From positions 1,674,001 through 1,738,000 of the forward strand of contig JAHDVF020000106.1 in the NCBI GenBank assembly GCA_022606425.2: a stretch of DNA of 64,000 nucleotides, in the 5' to 3' direction. Positions 41,101-53,100 of this stretch are shown one piece after another. Source of the stretch: Lepidostoma basale. Taxonomy: Eukaryota > Arthropoda > Insecta > Trichoptera > Lepidostomatidae. Made by a program: the position numbers and the translations under genes. Every line of letters begins with the position of its first letter. Position 1 is the stretch's first letter. The notes below the pieces were generated by a model. The model made no database searches. It was not told where the DNA came from and saw only the letters and a program-made list of their open reading frames with translations.

Positions 41101-44100
41101 ATTCCTTTCTTATATCAGCATTTGAGATTCTGTCGTATATCGTTCTACCACACATACGTCTTAGGGACCTCATCTCTACCGCATTTATTCTACTCTCATC
41201 CTTCTTTTGCCAGTTCCATGCTTCGCTTCCATACATTAAGGTTGGGACCAGAACTCCATTGTGAACGGCCGTTTTCGCTTTCATTGATAAATTCTTGTTT
41301 CCAATAACTATTTTTAAAGCTCCATTCACTTTGTTACCCGCACCAACCCTTCTTTCGACGTCACTATCCGTTCGGGCATCTGCTGTGAACATGCTACCTA
41401 AATACACAAATTCCCTCACCTGTTCCAAGTTCTCTTCGTTCACACTTATATTACAAACTGTCATTTGCTCTTCCCTTTCGAAAACCATCACCTTTGAATT
41501 TCCGACATTATATCATTAAATCATTTGACTTGCATATCTCATACATTCTCGACACCAAGACTTGTAATTCGTCCGCACTATCCGCAACGAGAACGGCATC
41601 GTCCGCGTAAAGCAGACAGTTTACAGACAGATCACTCATCTTAGCACCAGCATTTATATCTTTAAGTTCTTTCATACACTTGTCCATATACAGATTGAAC
41701 AACCATGGAGACATCACGCAGCCCTGCTTAACACCCTTCGTGATATCAAACCAAGGCGTGATGTCTCCATTTACCCTAACACTGGCAGTGCTCCCTTCGT
41801 AGAGAGAAGCAACCGCCCGTATCAGTTTTGTGCTCACTCCGTATTCGGACAAGATTGACCACAGTTTATCTCTGTTCACTCGATCATAGGCTTTTTGCAA
41901 ATCGACAAACGCACAGAAAAGCTTACGGTTTTTGACCATAAACTTCTCCGCAAGCGTTCGAAGTGCAAAAATCTGATCCATACATCCTCTTCCGGTCATA
42001 AAAGCGCCTTGAACATTCCATACTCTTTCAGTCGTCGTCTTTTTTACTCTTTCTATTAAAATTCGGCCGTAGAGTTTACCAACGGCGCTTAACAGACTTA
42101 TTCCCCGGTGATTTCCGCAGTCCATACGAGACCCCCTTCCCTTATATAGAGGCATGATAACAGCCCTCCTCCAGTCGATATATATTATACTTCATAGTAT
42201 ATATAGTATATAGAAGTCATTAAATACATTGTGCCTGGTGTTCTCTAGCAATATGTTATTCCAACTTATAATCAGGGGTAGGATAGCTTGTAAAGGAATA
42301 ATAATTAAATAAAACAATGTTTTTTAACTACTTACTTTGACTTTATTTCGACAGCGACCGGTTTCGCCAGGCTCGCTGTTGAAATAAAGACAAAAGTAGA
42401 AGTAGTTAAAAAACATTGTTTTATTTAATTATTATATAAAATGAACTTCCATCAAGAGATTTCAATAAAACCATTTGATTATCTTGTAAAGGAATGTTTT
42501 TCCTTATCTTATGAGCCTTAACCGTGTCAAAAGTAGTTCCACAATGGTGGAAGTGGGAATAGAAGCATCAAGTGTAATGTCTCAAGTCTGCTGATGGGGG
42601 ATGGTTTCAGGATGTGCGCTGCGTGATCAAGCAGGAGGAGGTGAAGGTGGAGCCCGGCTCCTCCGGGCGGATGACCCCCTCGCCTCCCAAAGTGCAACCC
42701 AATGGTAATTGTCACACATTTTACAATTATTTTTTGAAAAAAAAATATCTGATTCCTTTTACTTAGTAAACACATTTTTTTAATAAATTTAATAACTTTT
42801 TTTTTTCCACTTTTCACTCTTCTTCTCAGAGTTTATCTTTCTCCTAATGATGAAGGTGAAAAACCTTTAAAACAAGTCAAGAAAAATAAACTGATTGGTG
42901 AAAAACAGTGTTTGAATTCATACAACAAACCATCACGCCGTTTTCTCGCAGGAGTAGGCAGAGAGAATGGACCGCCTCATTACTCTATCCTGACACACCT
43001 CTTTAGCTTCCTCCACATTCATACAATGAATCATACACGCACATTGATTTGTCCGACTTCTAACATGACCAACTTTTAAAATTGGATTAATTATCCTCAT
43101 AATCATTATGGAATTCCATAAAAAATCCATCATTATGGAATTTATCAGAAATAAATGCAATATTTGCTTTCTAAAGATATTTTTTCAGGGCTCTAAAGTG
43201 TAGTTGTCTACATTTGCAGTCCAAAAAAAAAAAGTTTTCTAACTGCGGCAGACTAATTTGCAGTTTATATTTGAATGTATTTTATATATATATTTTTACT
43301 TAAATTCCTTATTACTAAATTATACCTGGTATTATGATGAACTAGAACTATCTGTCTGAACTGTAAATGTAGTCAACCGCATTTCGATACCGATTTTTTT
43401 TTACTACAAAAGAAGCCAGCCACACAATGATGGATAGGTTTTATTTTTGTAGCTATCATTAACTATTTTTTACAATAAATAATGTGTGAAGCAATGTTAG
43501 AAATATATTTTTGGCTAAATAATAGTTGCAATTTCACATTTACAAAAGTAATTCTTCTCTAATTATGAAATTGAAGAGAATGTTTTAAAATATATTTGGA
43601 GCAGAGAAAATAACTTAAAATTAATTTTTTTTAAGAAAGTATTGGATTTTGTAATGTTTTCCAGGTATGCGAATATGTTCAAACTTGCCGCAGTTCAAAA
43701 TGGAGCGTGAAAACAACACGGCGCGCGATTTGAGCGATGCTTTGAAAATCCACGAAGTCCCCTTGACCAACGGCAACTCTGACACCTGCCAGCTGCTCAA
43801 ACTCACCAACGGAACTCTCAAGAATGGCCGCCTCTTTCTGACAAATGTTTCAGGGAAGATACTTCCGGAAACTCCGCCCATCTCCCCGCTCTCCTCTCTG
43901 AGTCCCCCCGCCTCCCCGCCCGCCGCCAGCAACCAGAACTACCTCAAGGTGGAAGGAGATAACCCCGTCTACCTGCAGCAAGGGGTGAGGGGGATGGTGT
44001 CTGTTTTACCGACCATGCGTTTGCAAAATGGCATTGTTAAAAAGTTGAAGATTCAGCCAAAGCCATACGCCAAGTCGACGCCAATTCAAAATGGAGAACA

Positions 44101-47100
44101 AGCAAAGAAGACCATTTTGTTAAGTGCACAAGATTTCGCCGCTCTCTCTAAAAAGGTTTGATTTATTATTATGTTTCATTTTATGTATATATTCTGTGAC
44201 TCATGCACATAGAGAAATATATTATTTACTTTTGTATGACACATTTAATTTGTGATTTAGCATTATTAAAAATAATTTTAAACTCGTGTGTAATTTCTTA
44301 GTTTGTTTTGTTAACGATGATTGAAGGCTTTTCTGTAGGCGGTCTCACAGATTAGTTTTTTTTATTCTCATTGATAAACACCCCACACTTTATTTAATAA
44401 ACTTATAAAAAATTACAGGCACATTTTACAACTTATAAAACAATCTTTTATAAACAATTAATTAATAATATAAAAATCGCAAATGAGAAAAACAACAAAT
44501 ACATTAAATATCGGTACTTAGAACATATTGAAAGCATTTTCGACGAAAGATCGCGAGAGAACCGGCATCTCTTACCTCATTTGACAATTCGTTATATAAT
44601 ATGTCATTGCACGTTTAATATTTTAGTTATTCCAACCCCTTCAACCTTAGCCTGTAAAATGCAAATAAAGTAATCTTCATTCTAAATAAAAAAAATTATT
44701 AATCACTTTGATGGTTTGGACATATGGAACGAATGTATAATAATAATATTTAGGCTAATTTGTATAACGCCGTTTTCGTGAATAGCTCACCTCAAGGGCA
44801 CTTTGACAGTGTTTTTAGTCATGAGAGCTGAATGTGGATAACCGTTGTTTACATTTTATGCAATATTTTGAAAAAGTGGGTTTTTAGGTGAGATTTAAAA
44901 TCTGTCGGATTGTCAATGCATCTGAGGCGTGCAGGAAGCATATTCCAGGCGAACGGACCTGCCACTGCGAAAGCCCGATCTCTGAAATTTGTCTGGAGGT
45001 TGCACTTTGGCTCAACGAATCTGCCTGTTTCCGAGAAGTTTGCTGATCGAAGCGTAGATTGCCGCAAGTTAGGGCTATCAGCAACACAAAGTTCAGATGT
45101 ATAGGCTGGTGCCATTCCGTGAAGCGCTTTAAAAACCGTCCAGCATAGTTATAGCTGCCTTTTAGTAATTGATTAATTTGGTCATGCCGAGGAAAACATG
45201 GCATGACCAAATTAATCAATTACTTAAAGGCAGTTACATTCGAAGTCAGAAAAAGCGACGAGCGTGCGGGTTACGATGTATAAATGTAGTGGAAGCTCGA
45301 GAGGTATGTCAGGATAGAGCAGTGTGGCGGCGTGATGGTTAGTTAGTTTGTTACTTGCCTATGATTTTCAGAATGTTTTTAATAATTTTTGTTTTCTCAG
45401 ATGTCAGCCAATGGCCAGGTTCCCAAGACGACAATTGTGACACAGTCTGCGGCTGGTTCCCAGTCTAAGCTGTCCCCTGGCACCGGCCTCGTGGAGGGCT
45501 CCCTGACCATCCTGCCGCTGGCAGACGTCAGCAAGGACCGACCCATGCTTTTGGTCAACGGGAACACCAATTCACAGGTAGCTTAATTCAACCATGCCTC
45601 AAACCATTCTGTTTTTGAATATGCACAGCAGATTGTATCTATTTGTGCGTATGGAAGTCGGGAGTAAGAGGTGTGGTCTATAAATGACCTTTGTAGCAGA
45701 GTGGCAACAGCTGTGACTGCCATACCTAAGGTCCCGGGTTTTCCCACCCCCAAGATTTAATAATAGAATATTTAAAAGTTTTTGAAAATTGTGTAAAATA
45801 AAATTTCTCAATTAACCCCCATTGTGCAGCTGTCTTCATTTGCAGTAAAAAAAATTGTCTCGAACTGCGGTTTGCTATCTTTACAGATTAAATAAATAGT
45901 CTCATTTCATCATAATATTACATTTTCATATCAATAGTAGTAAGGAATGTAATTAAAAAGGTTTATGAAATACTTTCAAATATAAGCTGCAAATGTAGTC
46001 TTCGTCAGTTCGAAATAACTATTTTTTGGACTGCAAATGTACCCAGCCCCGCTCTAAGGGTTAACAAGTAAATAAAGGATTAAATAGGTTATCATGGATT
46101 TTCAATAACCGAAGGCATTTATGGAATGCTGTTTTTAAGTAAGTAATCAATTTTGACCAAATGAATGGTGTAACCGTGTTGCAATATTCATTTAATTCTG
46201 TCTCCCCAGATGGTGTCACCTCCCATTGTCTTGAAGAAACGCGAGCTGCTGCAGCCCATAGCGGCCGGATCAGGGGCGGTGCCGGGTCGCGAGGACGGTC
46301 GCCTCACCCCCGACATGGCCATACGGGCCCTCAAGAAGCAGCAGAGAATGATCAAGAACAGGTGACCCGCCTTTCTTATTCATTCTCACACGAGTACGGA
46401 TCCAAAAGACATTCTGTCTCTTTGTGTCCTTGTCAGGTCCCTTGGATATTAACTATTACTGGATAAAAAGCCTCTTGCTTCCTCTACATTCATACATCGT
46501 GTCATGCATGCACCTCGATTTCTCCGACTCCTCACGTTACCGACATTTAATATTTAATTGTGCCTTCCTCTATTTCTTCACCATTCGGTCTTCACTCATT
46601 CTTTTCATGTGTCCAAACCATCTTAGAATTTTTTACCCTTTAAAAACGTTATTCTACATAATTCTTTCATCTTGATTTTTTTTTTTCAAAATTCAAATTA
46701 ATTTATTTCTCTCAACAGACATTATGTACAAATATGTTGACAGCTTAAGACATCTATTTGAGAACAGGTTCAATACCAGAAAAGCAAGAGAGATGGTTCC
46801 ATTTTAGGAATACAATATTTTTTAAAAGCACCTCTCTAGAAGTGCTTGCCCCATAATAATGACAGATGGAACAACATTTCCTTAGCAGTGTAAGGGTTAG
46901 ATATTTAAGGAATGGCGCAATAACCCCCAACTGTTAAGAAAGATTGTAAAAATATTAAATGTGTAAATAGCAAGGATAATGATAATCTTTTTTAAAAAAG
47001 GTACCATAATAGTCATTTTGCACAACAGGATTGTAAATATTACTTAATATTATTGTTGCATATTTCTTATGGTAGTTGTGAGTTAGTTTAACAACAAACA

Positions 47101-50100
47101 AGGAAAGAGTCTTCATAAAAACCCCTGCTAGGAAGGTGTAGAGTGTGTTATAATTAATATTAGTATTTCATTTTAAAAATAATGCCCAGTATAATGTGGA
47201 GCCTAGGTCGGCATAAGAGTTGTTGTATGAAATACTATGTGGAGTCACACTGGACATTGGAATGGTAATAGTCAATTGAAGATTATTGGCCATTACAAAG
47301 GTGTTAAGTGAAGTTACATAAAACAAAGAAAAAGAGAAAAACGGATTATTTTTGCATATGGCATCTTTAGGGTGACGTTTGGATTTTACTATATTATTTA
47401 ATCGCTTTGCTTCTTTGCACAGCTATTGGTTTATGTTTAACACCAATTGGGATCAAAAACTCATTTTTGACTTTTTTGATACTGACACCTTTGTAATGTC
47501 CAGCCTTCCAATTATTGTATACCTATACTCACGGGTATAAAAACGCATTCTAAAAACTCAGTGATGTAGGATGCTCTCTATGGGGTAAGCCAGTGTGTAA
47601 CTATAAATAATGTTCCAGAGAATCGGCGTGCCTATCCCGAAAGAAGAAGAAGGAATACGTAACTTCACTAGAGGGGCGTCTGGCCACCGCCGAGGCAGAG
47701 ATATCCCGCCTCCGCAGGGAGAATGCAGCCCTGCGGGCACGCCTGGCCCCCCCCACCTCCATCTCCCAGTCGCTGCAGACCCCGCGCCTGGCCCCGCTGG
47801 CCAAGGCGGCCGTGGGGCTCCTCGGGGGGACGCTGCACAAGAAGAATGTGGCGCTTCTCTTTGGGATGATGTTCATGGTTTCTCTGAACATCGGGGGCTT
47901 TGGGTAAGATACCGTGGCTCTTTTTCGTTGTCTCTCTTTACCGGGGCTGATAAATGAATTCTTTACAAATTTTACAGGATATCTGTCATAATGTGTATCT
48001 TCAACTGCATCAGTATAAATATATTTTATCTTGCAAGTTGCAGGACCAACCTGACTTTGGTGATGTCAGTGGATAGAGTAATTAATCTTTTGAACATAAA
48101 TTTCATCTCAATGGCAATGAATTAATTTTAAAATCATCACTGAAAATGTAAAATAATCATTTTAAACAATAATGAAATAAAACATTGTTCTTTAATACAT
48201 ACTTCCACTTTTGTCTTTATTTGGACAAAGGTAGAAATAGTTCTTCCTTCAAGAGATTTCAAGAAAATCATTTGAAAAGAAAATCATTTTAAAAATAATC
48301 AATACACTGTTTTATTGTTCTATAATCAGATACTCTATCTATTTCTTTAATATGTCTGAAAATTATTTGATCATAACAATTAAATATTTATTTTTGATAA
48401 ACTTAATGAAGAATTTCATAATGATTGTTTTTACATTATTGAGTTTATTTTTCTCGACATGTTTCGAAGGTTTTATACCTTCATCATCGGTAGAACTATA
48501 CAAACTCCCGATGATGAAGGTATAATCAATAATACAATCTCCGATATGATTAGAAAATAGCTCATTATTATAAAGAAGGAATCTGGTCGTGTCCAGGTTT
48601 GAATCCAAGTCTCCTAGATTATGGGCCAATCGTTCTGTCCCCTAGACCGCCACTCGATTTAAGTGCTTCATACAAAAGTACATTAATAAATTATTAAATC
48701 GCATCTTCCTTATATTGAATCCCTTGAGCAAGTAAATCTTCTCCTGGTATTTATCAACTATAATTCTGCTTCTAGAACATACTGGCTTCGGGGGGAGACG
48801 GCAGGATTGTCTGCGCGCCTCGCCCCCGCCCCGCGTCACAACCGCGCCCTGCTCTGGGCGCAGCAGGACACGGACACCGTCTACTTCGATGACACCGGTA
48901 AGTGGACATTAAAATACTACCTATTACCAATCGTGCTTACTAAGACATTGTTTTATTATCAACTAGCGGACCCGGTAACGCTTCGCTATTGCATACAGAA
49001 TATATGGATTAAACAAATACAATTGAAGTTAGATGTCGTCGTGTGATCGTGGCACGTTTTCCTCAGTCTTCCTCTATTTCTAGTTCTATTTACATTGTTA
49101 AAATATACTTTTTTTACCATTCTTTCTTCATTCATTATTTCCATATGTCCAAACTACATATGTTAATGTCACAATAAGAATTAATTTATATGCGTTTTAA
49201 TGATGCATTATAACTAGGAAGTAATATTAACAAACAGTGAAAATTATTATACTTCAACTGAAAAACAAATGGAGTATTGGAACAAAAACCGTGAGAAACA
49301 AATAAGTGATTGACTGTGGTGTTAATTCCAGGTGAAGAGTACACTTCGAGGAATGACATGAATGAGTCTCGGCCGGTGTGCCCGCCCTCGGTGACGGGCG
49401 TGAACAGCAGCGAGAGCGCCCGCCTCGCCGGGGAGCTGCAGCGCTGGCTCAACGGGGACGCGGCCTACACCAACCTCTCCCTGCGCGCCCCCCACATCAA
49501 CGCCCCCCTCCTACCGGACCACAGTCAGTTTGCTTCCTTACTGTGACTACTAATATTCATTTATTAACACTTGTGAACTTGCACTTTCCAAAGGAATGAT
49601 CTGAATTGCTCATTAGTTAAGTGCATTCCACAGTTCCAATACATATTTCATTTAGTTTATTTTAAAAAAAATGTACAAATACAAATCCAGGTAGTTTGCG
49701 AAAACATATTAAAAAATTAACATAAAGAGTAAGAATTAGAAATAATCATAACATTAGTATTACATTCTCGTTGACCTCCGAGGCAACCTGATTAATCACC
49801 CTAGGTATATGAACGTACGTGATACGTTTACTCTGACTGTACCATTTCTAAGCTATCTATTATATTGAGAAAATGTAATGTATCGAAAATGTACAAACTG
49901 TTGGGGATACGCGCGTGTGCCAACAACACTCGAGTACAAGTCTTCACAAATATGATAGTTTTACAAGGGGCAGGCGATGTGTGCGGTCGAGTTTTGACAT
50001 TTCATAATTTAAAAAATAATAATTATATATAATTCAATTTGATAAATAAAAAACCTGCTTTATTTTTGCATGTTTCTGGGAAAATTACCTGAAGGTAAGG

Positions 50101-53100
50101 CGGTTAAGCAAAGAAATGGTTCTGCAGTGTGGCAAATAAGATAATCAGTGTTGTTTTTGACAAAGGTTATTAATCAGGCTGTTAATTTTTGGTGCTTTAT
50201 GGTGTCCCGTAACAGCCATTGTGTCTCTGGCAGCACGTATTGTGCCTCCATCCAGGGGCCGTTAAATCCTTTCGGACGATACACCACACCAAACAGTACA
50301 TTCAAGTGAATGTAATTGTCACTGATGAATTGTTCTTGGATTCTCATGAGCCCCATATTCTGCAGTTTTGCCTGTAAACGAAGCCATCTAATTGTTAATG
50401 AATCTCATCGCTCAGTATTTCATCATTCAAATACCTTCAAATACCATTTGACTTGAGATAGTATCTTGTATTCCTCAAGTCGAACCATCTCCTATGCCTT
50501 CCTGGCATTGTACCTGTTCTTAAATAGATTACTTATATATATAACAATAAATATGTTGGTTATGTCTTTTGAGAAAATAAACTGATTTAATTTTAATCAA
50601 TCAATCAAATCAGTTTATTTACTCAAAAGACATTACAAACAGCATAAATGTTTAAAGCATCTATTGAGTACAGGTAAAATATTATACACATACAACATAA
50701 TACCAGGAACGCATTGGTGATGGTTCGACATTAGGAAGACAAGATACATTCTAAAGTCAAGAGTAAAGTCAAGTCATGATTATCAAATTGTGAATGTAAT
50801 TAGGATTTTGATTTAAATATAAGATTCAATGGTAATTTAAAAAAAAAATATTTTCTATAATTCTATTAGAGTAATATTTAATATTCTAGAAGTACCAGAA
50901 GAAATACCCGAGCCTATTGTGAAGACAGCCCTGGACGCTCTGGATCCCCTGGTGGAAAAGTCTCCAGAGGCCCCCACCACCGAGTCTGCGCCCCCGCGCT
51001 CCCTGGAACAGGCCCGACCTGTCGTGGGACGCCGCCCGGACACTTACTACCTCGTAGCCATGGGCGGGGGCCGCTGGGTGCTGCCTCCGGCCACCAGCAA
51101 CCATACGCATCCCCCCAGGGTGGCTCTGCTGCTGCCGCACCCCAGATACAACGGTGAGACAATTTATTGCTTTCAAGGTTTGAGTCCTGCCGGTAGAGGA
51201 AGTGACTATTGCCTATTTCTTTTTATGTAAATTTGTCAAGGTCAAACATTTATTTTAGTGATCTTCTAATTATATATTCTGCTTTATTTTTACTTGATTA
51301 TAATATATAAAGCTCAAGTGGTGAAATATAAGGCAGATGATTGCATTGGACTGCAGTGCAGCCAGCCGCACTATAGGGGTTAAAACAACAGAGAGAGTAA
51401 TGGCAGAAACATACTATTAACACGCCACGCCACCCGATGAAACGTGATGCGTGTTGAGTCGAATCAAATTGTATTGTTTTCTATGGACAGAATCACACTA
51501 CGAACACCCGACGCAACGCCATGCGCGCACACACCACCCGATCCAGACGAGCTAGATCGACGTGTTGCCGGTGGTGGGAGTAAACACGCCACGTCGCGTG
51601 TTAATAGTATGTTTCTGCCTTTAATGTAATATTGCACGAAATATTCCACATCTAATATATGAAATATTCATATTATTGTCTTGTGGTTATATTAGTTATT
51701 TTGTAAATGTAAACTTCAAGACTGGAGGGAGGATAAACTATAAACTTGTTATAAAAGTCATATTTTACACAGTTTATTTTTGTTTCTTTACAAATGATCT
51801 TTTGTTGTTAATGATAGTGGAGATTGATATAAATAATTATCGACTCTTGCCATTGCAGAATCCACATCGGAGGAGTATGTGACTCTCCTGCAGGTGGATT
51901 GCGCTGTGCTGGACACGGCCTTCTTGCGCCTGCGGGCCGACTCCATCCCCCACTACCTCATGGTGAGCCATTCGTACCCCTTACCTTACCTAACTCAACC
52001 TGACCACCACTCGACAATTTTCATGTTCTTTTAATAAATTTTACCAACTAACCATCGCGGATTTTCACCAGAAAAGTGAGCAGAAGGGATGGACTGTCAG
52101 ATTATTCTTTCTTGACACACCTCTCGTACTTCCTCCATAATTTGGTCTTACCAATCTTGGCTTTCCTCAACATCCATTCATGCTGCTTTTATAAAAAAAT
52201 TTAACCATTCTTTCACTATCTTGTTGTTCCATATGTATAAACCATTTTAGTGACCCCTTTTTTATTTTAATGACTTATAATAATAATAATAATAATAAAT
52301 TGGATAATTTATAAAGTGCCATTTTTATGAATTGCTCATCTCAAGGGCTTATCCCTTCCTTGTTTGTTTTTTGTATTGTATCATACATCATCTCTCTGCA
52401 CATTCTTCTAAGTAATCTCATTTCTACGTCATTTATCTTTGTTTCATCCTTATTTTGCCGGTTCCATTAGGGTTGAAACTTAATACAGTAAAAGTCCGTT
52501 AATTCGAACAAGGATATTTCATAATTCGAATTTTTCATAATTTGCTCGGTCCAAATATTGACTTTTCATAGTAAATTCTACCGTTAAATCGAAATATCGC
52601 GTATTTTGTAATTCGTAATGTTTTTCAACAAAATGTACTTACGATTTCTAATAATTCAAATGAGAAAGGAATATAAAGTGAAATATATCACATGAGAAAG
52701 GATCAGGTTCGGGCGCTTACATGCATTAGTGCAAGCGAGATATCTATATATTACGTATATCTCTTGATTTAATTAATTACACGCAAATGGCGGGAAAATG
52801 TAAAATCCAGGTTTCACTGTAAAAAAATTGATTTTAATTTCATACCATTAGACCCACAAAAATGTCGTTATGTTATCCAAACACTATTGTTATTATTATT
52901 ATTATGAACACTTGACGTTATGATTATTATTTTGACAGACCAAAAAAATTGACGCAATGTTCCAAGCCTTGGAACATTCCTAATTTTTTTTTTTAGTGAT
53001 AGCGTAATTCCTAATTCGAATTTTTTTGGGAAATCTGGTCCCTTGAATTTCGAATTAACGGAATTTTACTGTACTTTTATTTGGTATATTCTGGATATTT

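Larger units (their letters stand above)
40758..42180 (-). mobile_element. LINE-A: RTE-like non-LTR retrotransposon, 5'-truncated, antisense in ATF6 intron 4
   Basis: The longest copy of the family, about 1.4 kb. It covers reverse transcriptase motifs to the 3' end and a GTT-repeat tail at 40758-40775. There is no endonuclease region, so it is 5'-truncated, as is usual for LINEs. Two open blocks (41508-42155 and 40778-41491) are separated by a +1 frameshift. Many 3' fragments of this family are scattered through the window on both strands. Confidence 0.9.

Noticed and set aside
45389..45400. In-frame extension before ATF6 exon 7
   Set aside because: These 12 bases are the pyrimidine tract and CAG acceptor. 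The exon starts at 45401 in phase 0.
50855..51176. Long - strand open frames across ATF6 exon 12
   Set aside because: Antisense shadows of a GC-rich exon whose + strand frame matches the conserved ATF6 lumenal motif.
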